Assembly (NCBI GenBank): GCA_045648985.1
Contig: JAZROZ010000024.1
Coordinates: forward strand, 1-29,711
Direction of reading: 5' to 3'
Source of the DNA: SIG437 sp045648985
Lineage (GTDB): Bacteria; Bacillota; Clostridia; UBA1381; UBA9506
DNA length: 29,711 nucleotides
In this document: in pieces, positions 16,697 to 25,432 of the stretch
How the letters are laid out: the number at the start of each line of letters is the position of its first letter
How positions within the stretch are numbered: position 1 is the first letter of the stretch
Position numbers and translations under genes: made by a program
Notes under the pieces: generated by a model
What the model saw: the letters and a program-made list of their open reading frames with translations, nothing else
The model's database searches: none
What the model was told of the DNA's origin: nothing

Positions 16697-16729
16697 ACAA
16701 GGGATGTAAAGAATATTTACATCCCTTGT
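16697..16729 (-). other. Perfect 14-bp hairpin between aminotransferase gene and trmL
   Basis: Arms 16697-16710 and 16716-16729 (ACAAGGGATGTAAA and its inverse) enclose loop GAATA (plus strand). On the transcribed minus strand the stem is followed by TTAAAATAAAA rather than a T-run, so termination would be weak. It lies 21-53 nt before the trmL start and could be a weak terminator, an RNA processing site or a stability element. Confidence 0.6.
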
Positions 16730-16747
16730 CGCTTACATTTTTTACAC

Positions 16748-17908
16748 TCACTCATTAATAAATCTATCTATTCTGTTTAATGCTTCCTGTATATTATCAA
16801 TACTATAAGCATAAGAACAACGAATAAATCCCTCGCCGCTTCTACCGAAAGCATTTCCGGGAACTACTGCAACCTTTTGACTATATAAAAGCTTTTCACA
16901 AAATTCCTCAGAAGTCATACCTGTTGATTTTATCGATGGGAATACGTAAAACGCACCTTCAGGCTCAAAGCACTCTAAACCCATTTTATTAAAGCCATCA
17001 ACAATAACACGTCTTCTGTAGTTGTATTCATCACGCATGCGCTCAATATCATCATCACCATTTTTGAGCGCCTCAATCGCAGCATACTGACTCGTTGTAG
17101 GTGAAGACATAATTGCATACTGATGAATTTTAGTCATAACAGATATTATTTCTTTAGGACCAACGGCATAGCCGAGTCTCCAGCCTGTCATAGCATACGT
17201 TTTTGAAAACCCGTTTACAATAACGGTTCTTTCCTGCATACCATCAATATTTGCTATTGATATATGCTTTCGTCCATAGGTTAGCTCACCATATATTTCA
17301 TCAGACAAAACAACTATATCAGTTCCTCTTAAAACCTCGGCAATTTTTTCTAAATCCTCTTTAGTCATTATACCGCCTGTTGGATTATTTGGAAAAGGCA
17401 GAACTAAAAGCTTTGTTTTGGGGGTGATTGCAGCTTTTAATTCCTCTGCCATGAGCTTAAATTTATTTTCTGACTTTGTTACTATCGGCACAGCTTTTCC
17501 GCCTGCAAGCTCTGTACAGGGACTATAACACACAAAGCTCGGCTCAGGAATTAAAACTTCATCACCAGGATTTATGAGTGAGCGGACACATAAATCAATC
17601 GCTTCACTACCGCCGACAGTTACTATAATCTGATTTACAGGATTATAGGAAAGTGACTGTCTTCTTTCCATATAATTTGCAATCTCTTGTCTTAACTCCA
17701 TAAGACCTGCATTGGACGTATAATAAGTACGTCCCTGCTCTAAAGAATAAACACCTTCGCTTCTTATATGCCATGGCGTGACGAAATCAGGCTCACCAAC
17801 ACCTAATGATATTGCATCCTTCATTTCGCTTACTATATCAAAAAATTTTCTGATACCGGACGGCTTTATGCCTTTAGCCCTGTCAGACATCAGTTTTTCA
17901 AAGTTCAT
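16748..17908 (-). CDS. Class I/II PLP-dependent aminotransferase
   Basis: The 386-aa enzyme moves amino groups between an amino acid and a 2-oxo acid. The fold-type I pattern is clear: VGEPDFVTP near the N-terminus, PNNPTGG (about 174-180), SDEIYGELTY (about 202-211), the PLP-binding Lys236 in NGFSKTYAMTGWRLGY, and an arginine in FIRCSYA near the C-terminus that binds the substrate carboxylate. The best match is the PatA/AlaT-like or aromatic/aspartate group; the substrate is not fixed by sequence. Its start overlaps the Lrp/AsnC regulator's stop by 4 bp, an arrangement common in Clostridia and Bacilli that suggests the regulator senses the related amino acid. Confidence 0.93.
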   Translation of the reverse strand: MNFEKLMSDRAKGIKPSGIRKFFDIVSEMKDAISLGVGEPDFVTPWHIRSEGVYSLEQGRTYYTSNAGLMELRQEIANYMERRQSLSYNPVNQIIVTVGGSEAIDLCVRSLINPGDEVLIPEPSFVCYSPCTELAGGKAVPIVTKSENKFKLMAEELKAAITPKTKLLVLPFPNNPTGGIMTKEDLEKIAEVLRGTDIVVLSDEIYGELTYGRKHISIANIDGMQERTVIVNGFSKTYAMTGWRLGYAVGPKEIISVMTKIHQYAIMSSPTTSQYAAIEALKNGDDDIERMRDEYNYRRRVIVDGFNKMGLECFEPEGAFYVFPSIKSTGMTSEEFCEKLLYSQKVAVVPGNAFGRSGEGFIRCSYAYSIDNIQEALNRIDRFINE

Positions 17909-18384
17909 AATGAAATAACCTCCCTGATGTCTTCTTTTTTGGAATCAACAATCAATCCGCTGACTTTATAATTCTTAAGCACGAAATGAGTTGCTGTGCT
18001 TATGACTTCATCGATAGGCGCAAGCTTTTCTGCTACGAAAAGTGCGACCTCCTTCATTGTTTTTCCCTCAACTTTTACGCAAAGGTCATAAGCTCCTGAC
18101 ATCAGATAAAGGTCTGAAACCTCTTCATACTGATAGATATTGCTTGCGATTTTATCAAAACCCTCGCCTCGCTGCGGAGTAACTTTAAGCTCAATGATGG
18201 CTGAAACAACTTCTTTATCTGTTTTTTCCCAGTTAATCAGAGTTTTAGCGCCAATGATTACGCCGTTTTTCTTATACTTCTCTATGGCGGCGGCGACCTC
18301 TGCCTCTTCTAATCCGAGCATAATAGCTATTGTCTTTTGGTCAAATGTCGCATCTTTTTCTAAGAGCTTAAGTATTTTCTCCAT
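17905..18384 (-). CDS. Lrp/AsnC family transcriptional regulator
   Basis: The 159-aa protein has an N-terminal winged-helix DNA-binding domain (about residues 1-60; IAIMLGLEEAEVAAAIEKYK looks like the HTH). A RAM/AsnC ligand-binding domain follows (about 65-140), with YLMSGAYDLCVKVEGKTM as the typical core. Such proteins respond to amino acids. It is coupled to the aminotransferase by a 4-bp overlap and probably controls it or itself. AAAGGATAGG precedes the ATG. Length and domains are normal. Confidence 0.93.
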   Translation of the reverse strand: MEKILKLLEKDATFDQKTIAIMLGLEEAEVAAAIEKYKKNGVIIGAKTLINWEKTDKEVVSAIIELKVTPQRGEGFDKIASNIYQYEEVSDLYLMSGAYDLCVKVEGKTMKEVALFVAEKLAPIDEVISTATHFVLKNYKVSGLIVDSKKEDIREVISL

Positions 18385-18429
18385 ATCAACCTATCCTTTC
18401 TTAATTCTTTAAAATTTTAATATTTATTC

Positions 18430-19020
18430 TTATAGAACGCAGCCGTATATGTATTCCCAAAAATTTTCTGCGCCCTCTTGGTTTTTTGTTGTAAACGGAA
18501 TTAAAACATCGCCTTCTACAAGGTTTAATGTTTCAATTATCTGCTCTAAGTTTTTTTCAAGCTGGGTTTTAGAAAGCTTATCGCACTTTGTGGCAAACAC
18601 AACTGCATAATCGCTTCTGTAACGTACCCAGTCAAGCATCATAATATCTTCGCTTGTGGGCTTATGACGTGAATCCACCAAAAGCACCACCTGCATCAGC
18701 TGTGCTCTTTGGTTTAAATACTCATCTATCATAGTTCCCCATTTTTTCATCTCATCCTTTGACCTTGTGGCATAACCATAGCCTGGAAGGTCAACAAGCA
18801 TAAGCTTTTCGTCAATTTCATAGAAATTTATAGTTGCCGTTTTACCGGGAGTGCTACTTACATGAGCAAAATTTTTACGGTTTAACACCTTGTTTATCAT
18901 AGATGACTTGCCCACATTTGAGCGTCCCACCAAAGCTATTTCAGGAAAAGCCGTGGCAGGATACTGTTCTTTTTTTACTGCTGAAATAAGGAGTTTAACT
19001 TTATTTGTATTAATCTTCAT
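18430..19020 (-). CDS. engB: Ribosome-assembly GTPase EngB/YsxC
   Basis: The 196-aa TrmE-Era-EngA-EngB-Septin-like GTPase helps assemble the large ribosomal subunit. G1 GRSNVGKSS (about 32-40), G2 region STPGKTATINFY, G3 DLPGYG (about 77-82) and G4 TKCDK are all present. It overlaps the sugar-kinase stop by 4 bp. In Bacillus and many Firmicutes engB directly follows lon; here a kinase gene sits between them. Length is standard. Confidence 0.96.
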   Translation of the reverse strand: MKINTNKVKLLISAVKKEQYPATAFPEIALVGRSNVGKSSMINKVLNRKNFAHVSSTPGKTATINFYEIDEKLMLVDLPGYGYATRSKDEMKKWGTMIDEYLNQRAQLMQVVLLVDSRHKPTSEDIMMLDWVRYRSDYAVVFATKCDKLSKTQLEKNLEQIIETLNLVEGDVLIPFTTKNQEGAENFWEYIYGCVL

Positions 19021-19955
19021 ATTATCATCCTAACATCAACTTTTTCTTTGTTTTTTAAAACTTCATCAGCCGAGCATAGATTTGTTGCAATTTTCGATGT
19101 TGTAACACAGCCTGCAGCTACAGAAAGCATTGCTGTTTGCTCTAAGCTTAGTCCGTTTGCTATGGCATAACACATAGCACCAACCATAGAATCTCCTGCA
19201 CCTACTGCACTTTTAAACTCAACGGGAAAAGCATTTGCTTTTACTATTTTCCCGTCTAATGAAAATATAGCTCCCTTTTCTCCCATTGAAACTGCCACAA
19301 GACTTATTCCATTTTTGCTTAAGTCTTTTATAGCGGAAATAACTTGTTCTTCAGTTTCAAGCTCTCTTTTGACAAACTCTGAAAGCTCGTCAATGTTTGG
19401 TTTTATGGCATAAGGCTTTTTCTCTATTGCAAGCTTTAAGGCTTCTCCACTTGCATCAACTATAGCTTTTACACCTCGTAAATTTGCCATTTCGACGCAT
19501 TTTGCATAAAAACCACTATCTACACCACAAGGCAAACTTCCTGTCAGCACCAAGATTTCTGCATCGCATAAAAGCTTATCCACGCACTCTGAAAGCTCTG
19601 TAATTTTCTCAGGACTTATATAAAAACCTTTGCCGTTTGCTTCCGTCACCGAGCCCTCTTTACTATCAAGCAATTTAAAGTTTGTACGTGTTTTGCCGGT
19701 GGCTTCAATAAAAGCATTTTCTATTTCTGCTTTTTTCAAAACATCGGAAAGCTCGTCCTTTCTGTCTGCACCGATAAAGCCTGTCGCACATACAGAAAGA
19801 CCAAATGATTTTGCTACAAAAGAAACGTTTAAGCCTTTTCCTCCCATAGACTCAAATTCTTCTATTACTCTGTTTGTTTTTGACTTCGTAAATCTGTCAA
19901 ATCGAAGCATCACGTCAACTGAAGGGTTCAGCATCAGTGTTATAATCTTTTTCAT
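19017..19955 (-). CDS. PfkB-family sugar kinase, 1-phosphofructokinase/tagatose-6-P kinase type
   Basis: The 312-aa kinase phosphorylates a phosphorylated hexose. It shows the family's start TLMLNPSVDVMLRF, the GGKGLNVS substrate motif (about 38-46), a LTGSLPCGV stretch and the anion-hole/catalytic AVGAGDSMVGAM, where the Asp is the base. LacC/FruK-type enzymes use fructose-1-P or tagatose-6-P. No PTS or other sugar gene lies nearby to choose between them. AGAGGAAG precedes the ATG, 24 bp after lon. Its position between lon and engB breaks the usual lon-engB pair. Confidence 0.9.
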   Translation of the reverse strand: MKKIITLMLNPSVDVMLRFDRFTKSKTNRVIEEFESMGGKGLNVSFVAKSFGLSVCATGFIGADRKDELSDVLKKAEIENAFIEATGKTRTNFKLLDSKEGSVTEANGKGFYISPEKITELSECVDKLLCDAEILVLTGSLPCGVDSGFYAKCVEMANLRGVKAIVDASGEALKLAIEKKPYAIKPNIDELSEFVKRELETEEQVISAIKDLSKNGISLVAVSMGEKGAIFSLDGKIVKANAFPVEFKSAVGAGDSMVGAMCYAIANGLSLEQTAMLSVAAGCVTTSKIATNLCSADEVLKNKEKVDVRMII

Positions 19956-19979
19956 AGCTTCCTCTTCTTTTCGTGTATA

Positions 19980-22310
19980 TCAGTCGTTAAGTGCTATATT
20001 TAATACATCATCCATACTCTCAGCAGTAAAAATTTCCACATTTTCTTTTACAACGTCTAAAATCTCATCCATATCCTTTTCATTAGCTTTAGGAATGATT
20101 ACTGTTTTTATACCTGCCTGATATGCTGCCAAGGTTTTCTCTTTAAGTCCACCGATTGCTAAAACTCGTCCCCTTAGGGTAATTTCTCCTGTCATAGCAA
20201 CGCTATACTTTACTTTTCTTTCGGAGAGTGCTGAAATCAAAGCCGTTGCAATTGTAATACCTGCAGATGGTCCGTCTTTTGGAGTGGCGCCCTCAGGCAC
20301 GTGAATGTGGATATCTGAGTTTTTATAGAATTCTTTATTTAAAATACCCAGTTTGTCTGCATTGGCACGCACAAAGCTTACGGCAGTTTTTGCAGATTCC
20401 TGCATCACATCGCCGAGCTGACCTGTAAGCTCTGTTTTGCCGCTACCCGGCATTATATTTACTTCGACACTCAGAGTATCTCCGCCAACCTGAGTCCAGG
20501 CAAGGCCGCAAACCACACCAATCTCATCTTTTTTGAGTATTTTATCCTGCTGGAATTTTCTCTTGCCAAGTATATCTTCAAGGTTTTTATTATTTACAGA
20601 AACTTTATTCTCTGCTTCTTCCGAAATCCTAAGCGCCGCTTTCCTGCAAACTTCGGCTATTTTACGTTCTAGTCCCCTGACACCCGCTTCGCGTGTGTAG
20701 TATGAAATAATATCACGCAGTGCGCCGTCAGAAATAGCAAGCTCCGCTTTTGAAAGACCGTGTTCTGCAAGCTTCTTAGGAAAAAGATGCTTTTTAGCAA
20801 TCTTAAATTTTTCCTCCTGAGTATAACCTGAAATTTCAACAATTTCCATTCTGTCAAGAAGCGGACGCGGTACAGTTTCCAAAGTGTTTGCAGTTGCTAT
20901 AAACAATACATTGGATAAATCAAATTCCGTTTCAATATAGTGGTCACGGAAGTTTTTGTTCTGCTCCGAGTCTAAAACCTCAAGCATAGCAGAAGCAGGA
21001 TCACCACGAAAATCGGAGCTCATTTTATCAATCTCGTCAAAGAGCATAAGCGGATTATTTGAACCTGCTGTCTTTAGAGCATTTATAATTCTGCCCGGCA
21101 TTGCTCCAATATACGTTTTTCTATGACCTCTTATTTCTGCTTCATCACGCACGCCGCCTAAAGAAATTCTGACATAGTTTCTTGATAGGCTCTCCGCTAT
21201 GGATTTTGCAATAGATGTCTTACCTACTCCAGGTGGGCCGACTAAGCACAAAATAGGACCTTTTAAACTGTTTGTAATTTTTTTAACAGATAAATATTCA
21301 AGTATTCTTTCTTTTACTTTTTCCAAGCCGTAGTGGTCGCGGTCTAAAATTCTTCTTGATTTTTTGATATCAATATCGTCTTTAGTATATACATTCCACG
21401 GCAGGTCACAAACCCACGTCACATAGTTCCTGACTACGTTTGCTTCAGGGTTTCCGTACTGCATTTTCTTCATACGGCTGAGCTCTTTTTGACATCTTTC
21501 AAAAAGGTCTTTCGGAACACCAATCCTTTTCATTTTCTCTGTAAACTCTTTGATTTCAAGCTCTATACCATCTTTATCGCCGAGCTCTTCTTCAATCACC
21601 TTCATCTGTTCACGCAGAAAATACTCTTTCTGGTTTTTGTCTATATTCTTTTTTACTTTTTGATTAATTTCCTTGTCAAGCTCCAAAATTTTCGTTTCGC
21701 TGATTAGAATCGTAATGAGCCGTTCGAGTCTTTCTTCTAAACAAATACTATTTAAAAGCTCCTGTTTGTCGGAAATCTTAAGCTGAAGATTTGCACTAAC
21801 GCTATCTGCAAAATCAGACGGACTTTTCATATTCTCAAGCGACATAACTATTTCAGGATTTACCCTTTGATTGTTCTCAGCATATTTCTGAAATTCTGCA
21901 ATAACGCGTCTTTTTAATGCTTCATATTTAAGGTCATCTTCGTCCTCATCGCATATTAATTCTGTTAAAATACCTCTTAAGAATGGTTTTTCAGTTTCCA
22001 AGGCGATAAGCTGTGCTCTTTTTATACCTTCAATCAAAACTCTGACCAATCCTCCGGGAAGCTTAACAACCTGCTTTACTCTGCAGATTGTGCCGACTCT
22101 TTCTAAATCTCTTTCCTTCGGCTCTTCTATTCTTATATCTTTTTGCATGGTTAAAAAAGCCATTTGGCCATTTGCCATAGCATATTCTAAAGCCGCTATT
22201 GATTTTTCTCTTACCATGTCAAAGTGCATTAATGTGTTTGGGAACACAACTAAGCCTCTTGCAGCAATAACAGGAAGCGATATTGTATCTTTCATGACTA
22301 AATTATTCAT
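19980..22310 (-). CDS. lon: ATP-dependent protease La (Lon, LonA type)
   Basis: The 776-aa LonA protease degrades misfolded and regulatory proteins. An N-terminal substrate-binding domain (about 1-205) with a coiled-coil stretch (about 210-300) is followed by an AAA+ domain with Walker A GPPGVGKTS, Walker B LMLFDEIDK, and a Ser-Lys protease domain. Ser682 (PKDGPSAG) and Lys725 (GGLKEK) are 43 residues apart, the same as Ser679/Lys722 in E. coli. GGAGGAATA precedes the ATG. Repeat copy B lies directly upstream, and no CIRCE or CtsR-type operator is evident. It is the first gene of lon-kinase-engB-lrp-aminotransferase-trmL-ogg. Confidence 0.97.
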   Translation of the reverse strand: MNNLVMKDTISLPVIAARGLVVFPNTLMHFDMVREKSIAALEYAMANGQMAFLTMQKDIRIEEPKERDLERVGTICRVKQVVKLPGGLVRVLIEGIKRAQLIALETEKPFLRGILTELICDEDEDDLKYEALKRRVIAEFQKYAENNQRVNPEIVMSLENMKSPSDFADSVSANLQLKISDKQELLNSICLEERLERLITILISETKILELDKEINQKVKKNIDKNQKEYFLREQMKVIEEELGDKDGIELEIKEFTEKMKRIGVPKDLFERCQKELSRMKKMQYGNPEANVVRNYVTWVCDLPWNVYTKDDIDIKKSRRILDRDHYGLEKVKERILEYLSVKKITNSLKGPILCLVGPPGVGKTSIAKSIAESLSRNYVRISLGGVRDEAEIRGHRKTYIGAMPGRIINALKTAGSNNPLMLFDEIDKMSSDFRGDPASAMLEVLDSEQNKNFRDHYIETEFDLSNVLFIATANTLETVPRPLLDRMEIVEISGYTQEEKFKIAKKHLFPKKLAEHGLSKAELAISDGALRDIISYYTREAGVRGLERKIAEVCRKAALRISEEAENKVSVNNKNLEDILGKRKFQQDKILKKDEIGVVCGLAWTQVGGDTLSVEVNIMPGSGKTELTGQLGDVMQESAKTAVSFVRANADKLGILNKEFYKNSDIHIHVPEGATPKDGPSAGITIATALISALSERKVKYSVAMTGEITLRGRVLAIGGLKEKTLAAYQAGIKTVIIPKANEKDMDEILDVVKENVEIFTAESMDDVLNIALND

Positions 22311-22320
22311 TATTCCTCCA

Positions 22321-22633
22321 TTGTGCGTTTTATCTAACCGAAAGGGAGTAATCCAAACTCCGATTTTTAGAGGCGGATTTTCGCTTTCGATGTGTTAAAA
22401 TACTCGGTAATACGTCAGGATTACCTCCGTTTTCGCATTTCGCAATAAAAAAATCTGCTCTCTAAAAATTCTACAACCTAAAACGCATGAAATTTTGAGT
22501 ATATTTTGGCGCGGAAGATGTAGCAAGGCGCGTGCCTTGCAAAGATGACAAGTCGAAAGATGCCGAAATTTCACCGTTTTAGGCGGGTTAGGATTTCTCT
22601 CTTTCGGTTCTTATTATTCTGTTAAACGCACAA
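22321..22633. repeat. 10-bp inverted repeat flanking repeat copy B
   Basis: TTGTGCGTTT (22321-22330) and its exact inverse AAACGCACAA (22624-22633) lie just outside the element ends. Without the element they would form a hairpin with a loop of about 19 nt, so the element may have landed inside an older hairpin between the sulfhydrylase gene and lon. Copy A has no such flanks. Confidence 0.6.
22336..22609 (-). repeat. Copy B of the ~273-bp dispersed repeat with terminal inverted repeats
   Basis: This 274-bp block is the inverse of 3825-4096 with about 85% identity by eye. Its termini, AACCGAAAGAGAGAAATCC and AACCGAAAGGGAGTAATCC, match each other at 17 of 19 positions. The internal hairpin GCAAGGC/GCCTTGC (22523-22540) is kept with a different loop (4 nt here, 5 nt in copy A), and GGTAAT/ATTACC (22406-22425) is partly kept. 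The most conserved third is the part nearest lon. Relative to the flanking minus-strand genes it has the same orientation as copy A has to its plus-strand genes. It accounts for nearly all of the 333-bp gap 22311-22643; I see no gene there. Confidence 0.85.
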
Positions 22634-22643
22634 AATAATTCAG

Positions 22644-23921
22644 TTATTTTATAGCTTCAAAAGCCCTGATAATATCTTCTTTAATATCCTCTGCATTTTC
22701 AATACCGATTGACATACGGATAAGGTCTGATGAAATTCCGCAATCCACAAGCTGCTCATCTGTGAGCTGACGATGTGTTGTTGAGGCAGGATGTAAAACG
22801 CAAGTTCTTAAATCTGCAACGTGAACAACAATTGATGCAAGCTTTAAGTTATCCATAAATTTCATAGCTGCTTCTCTGCCGCCTTTTACTCCAAATGAAA
22901 TAACACCGCATGTGCCGTTTGGCATATATTTTTTTGCTAAGCTATTGTCTTTACTGCTCTTTAGCCCAGGATAATTGACCCATGAAACCTGAGGATGATT
23001 TTCTAAGAATTCTGCTATCTTCTGTGCATTTTCACAATGTCTTTCCATACGCAAATGAAGAGTTTCCAGTCCTAAATTGATTAAGAATGTATTGAGTGGA
23101 CTCGGACTTGAGCCTAAATCTCTCATCATCTGAACTCTTGCCTTTGTGATGTATGCAGCATTTCCAAAATCCCTTGTATATATAACACCATGATACGAGT
23201 CGTCAGGTTCTGTGAATTCAGGGAATTTTCCGTTTGTCCAGTCAAATTTACCGCTATCTACTATGACACCACCAACTGTTGCTGCATGACCATCCATATA
23301 CTTTGTTGTTGAATGTGTTACGATATCTGCGCCCCATTCAAACGGACGGCAATTTACAGGTGTCGGGAATGTGTTGTCAACGATAAACGGAACACCGTGA
23401 CTGTGTGCTAAGTTCGCATATTTTTCAAAATCAAGAACATCTAAAGCAGGATTTGCAACACTTTCTCCAAACAGAGCACGTGTTTTATCGTCAAATGCCT
23501 TTTCAATTTCCTCATCTGTACTGTTTGGTGTTATAAATCTTACTTCAATACCCATTTTCTTCATTGTAACTGCAAAAAGGTTAACAGTTCCGCCGTAGAT
23601 TGTAGAAAGACTTACAAAGTTATCTCCGCTTTTTGCGATATTTAAAATAGCAATCAGGTTTGCCGCCTGACCTGATGATGTACACATTGCACCAACACCG
23701 CCGCACAAAGCTGCAATCTTGTTTTCTACAAATTCAACAGAGGGGTTTGAAATTCTTGTGTACATATGTCCCGGTGCCTCCAGGTCAAAAAGTTTACCAA
23801 GATGCTCTGATGAATCGTATTTATATGTTGTACTTTGATAAATAGGCATAATTCTCGGCTCGCCGTTTTGCGGTTTATAGCCTTCCTGAATACATTTTGT
23901 TTCTATTCTGTAATTCTCCAT
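22644..23921 (-). CDS. metY: O-acetylhomoserine (thiol)-lyase/sulfhydrylase
   Basis: The 425-aa Cys/Met-metabolism PLP enzyme makes homocysteine (or methionine with methanethiol) from O-acetylhomoserine and sulfide. The PLP-binding Lys207 is in HSTTKYMDGHA; YTRISNPSVEFVENKIA and SSGQAANLIAI are typical of the family. The length of ~425 aa fits MetY rather than shorter cystathionine lyases (~380 aa). I chose the ATG at 23921 since GAGGTGAT lies 5 nt upstream; a GTG 9 nt earlier would overlap that ribosome site. It starts 24 bp after the SCIFF maturase gene on the same strand, so read-through is likely. Confidence 0.93.
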   Translation of the reverse strand: MENYRIETKCIQEGYKPQNGEPRIMPIYQSTTYKYDSSEHLGKLFDLEAPGHMYTRISNPSVEFVENKIAALCGGVGAMCTSSGQAANLIAILNIAKSGDNFVSLSTIYGGTVNLFAVTMKKMGIEVRFITPNSTDEEIEKAFDDKTRALFGESVANPALDVLDFEKYANLAHSHGVPFIVDNTFPTPVNCRPFEWGADIVTHSTTKYMDGHAATVGGVIVDSGKFDWTNGKFPEFTEPDDSYHGVIYTRDFGNAAYITKARVQMMRDLGSSPSPLNTFLINLGLETLHLRMERHCENAQKIAEFLENHPQVSWVNYPGLKSSKDNSLAKKYMPNGTCGVISFGVKGGREAAMKFMDNLKLASIVVHVADLRTCVLHPASTTHRQLTDEQLVDCGISSDLIRMSIGIENAEDIKEDIIRAFEAIK

Positions 23922-23945
23922 TTTTATCACCTCATATTAGATTTA

Positions 23946-25322
23946 TTAGCTCTCAAGTTCTGCTTTTTTCACAGCACAGTAAAGAGAACATTCTACACGT
24001 TTTCTCTGAAGCTTACAGGTAAGCTCAAGTGGAGTGTTAATATCTCCGTTATATATGTATGCGTTTGCAGGACAAGACCCACTGCAATAGAATTTAGCAA
24101 AACAGTCCCTGCACGAAGGCTTTGTGTAGATATTTGATTTTTCAAACATTGTCTTTATATCTGTATTAAGTCCGTCTTCTTTAACGTTACCCATTTTCAT
24201 CTCGTCCATACCGACAAACTGATGACACGGATAAATATCGCCGTTTGGGCTAACCGCAACATACTCATGACCTGCACCGCAGCCTGATAATCTTTTTACC
24301 ACACACGGACCGCCGTCTAAGTCAATCATAAAATGGAAAAAGTTAAAGCCTTTGCCTTCTTTTTTGCGATTGATATATTCAACTGCAAGCTCTTCATATT
24401 CTTTGTTGATTCTCTCAACATCATCTTCCGAGAGAGCATATGGCATATCGGCTTTAGCCACAACAGGCTCAACAGAAATCTGCTTAAAGCCTAAATCCGC
24501 TAAGTGAAGCACATCCTTTTTGAAGTCTAAGTTATACTTAGTAAATGTTCCTCTCACATAGTAGTTATCCTGATTTCTTGACACTGCCATATCTATGAAC
24601 TTGTCCACTATTTTATCATAGCTGCCCGAGCCGTCAACACGTTTTCTCACCTTATCGTTAATCTCTTTTCTTCCGTCTAAGCTGAGAACGATATTTACCA
24701 TATTTTCATTTATATACTTTTTCTTTTCTTCGTCGAGCAAAATACCATTTGTTGTAATAGTGAAACGAAAGTTTTTACCTGCATCCTTTTCCACTTTCCT
24801 TGCATATTCCACTATCTCTTTTACTACGTCAAAGTTAATAAGCGGTTCACCGCCGAAGAAATCTATTTCAATATTTTTTCTTGCGCCTGAATGTTTGATA
24901 ACGTAATCTATTGCAGCTTTTCCAACCTCTGCACTCATAACAGAACGCTCGCCGCCGTATGCCCCTGTATCCGCAAAGCAATATTCGCATCTTAAATTAC
25001 AGTCGTGCGTAATATGAAGACACATTGCCTTTACAACTGATTTTTTGTTCCAGTTAGCAGCTATATCTGCATATGAATCTTCTGAGAAAAGCATTTCTTC
25101 TTTATAAAGCTCGCGGATGTCTGAATATGCTTCCTCCAAAGACTTTATCTCATATTTATCTTTAAGTGCTTCTTTAACATTTTCAGGCAAGCTCTCACTT
25201 TCGGGTGCCATTTCTCCCAGAGTCTTAATCACATCTGCTGCCGTATCGTCTGTTACATGCACAGCACCGCTATAAACATCAAGCACAATGTTTGTATCAT
25301 CAATTTTAAATACGTGTACCAT
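23946..25322 (-). CDS. Radical SAM SCIFF (ranthipeptide) maturase
   Basis: The 458-aa enzyme makes thioether cross-links in the SCIFF peptide encoded just upstream. Residues 1-90 look like a peptide-recognition domain. The radical SAM cluster CxxxCxxC is Cys108/112/115 (THDCNLRCEYCF), with the SAM-binding GGEP near 157-160. The C-terminal SPASM region carries further Cys (340, 348, 366, 404, 407, 413, 417, 436, 445, 449) for two auxiliary iron-sulfur clusters. It corresponds to the TIGR03974 family, like CteB of Clostridium thermocellum. GGGAAGGATAAAC precedes the ATG. A terminator-like hairpin separates it from the precursor gene. Confidence 0.95.
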   Translation of the reverse strand: MVHVFKIDDTNIVLDVYSGAVHVTDDTAADVIKTLGEMAPESESLPENVKEALKDKYEIKSLEEAYSDIRELYKEEMLFSEDSYADIAANWNKKSVVKAMCLHITHDCNLRCEYCFADTGAYGGERSVMSAEVGKAAIDYVIKHSGARKNIEIDFFGGEPLINFDVVKEIVEYARKVEKDAGKNFRFTITTNGILLDEEKKKYINENMVNIVLSLDGRKEINDKVRKRVDGSGSYDKIVDKFIDMAVSRNQDNYYVRGTFTKYNLDFKKDVLHLADLGFKQISVEPVVAKADMPYALSEDDVERINKEYEELAVEYINRKKEGKGFNFFHFMIDLDGGPCVVKRLSGCGAGHEYVAVSPNGDIYPCHQFVGMDEMKMGNVKEDGLNTDIKTMFEKSNIYTKPSCRDCFAKFYCSGSCPANAYIYNGDINTPLELTCKLQRKRVECSLYCAVKKAELES

Positions 25323-25361
25323 GTTTATCCTTCCCTAACTTTTGTACTTCCTATTCTATAG

Positions 25362-25405
25362 AAAAAACGCAACAAATCAATCAGCTATGCCGATTTATTG
25401 TTGCG
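25362..25405 (-). terminator. Terminator-like hairpin between SCIFF precursor and maturase genes
   Basis: On the minus strand CGCAACAA (25398-25405) pairs with TTGTTGCG (25368-25375). An inner AATC/GATT pairing extends the stem, and six T follow (25362-25367). It begins 27 nt after the precursor stop and ends about 40 nt before the maturase start. It should end part of the transcripts, giving more precursor than enzyme mRNA. Confidence 0.75.
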
Positions 25406-25432
25406 ATTTATGTCTTTTTCCAAAGAGCAATC

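Noticed and set aside
22090..22398. 102-aa plus-strand frame spanning the lon start and repeat copy B
   Set aside because: It is antisense to lon and continues into the repeat; no ribosome site and no known domain.
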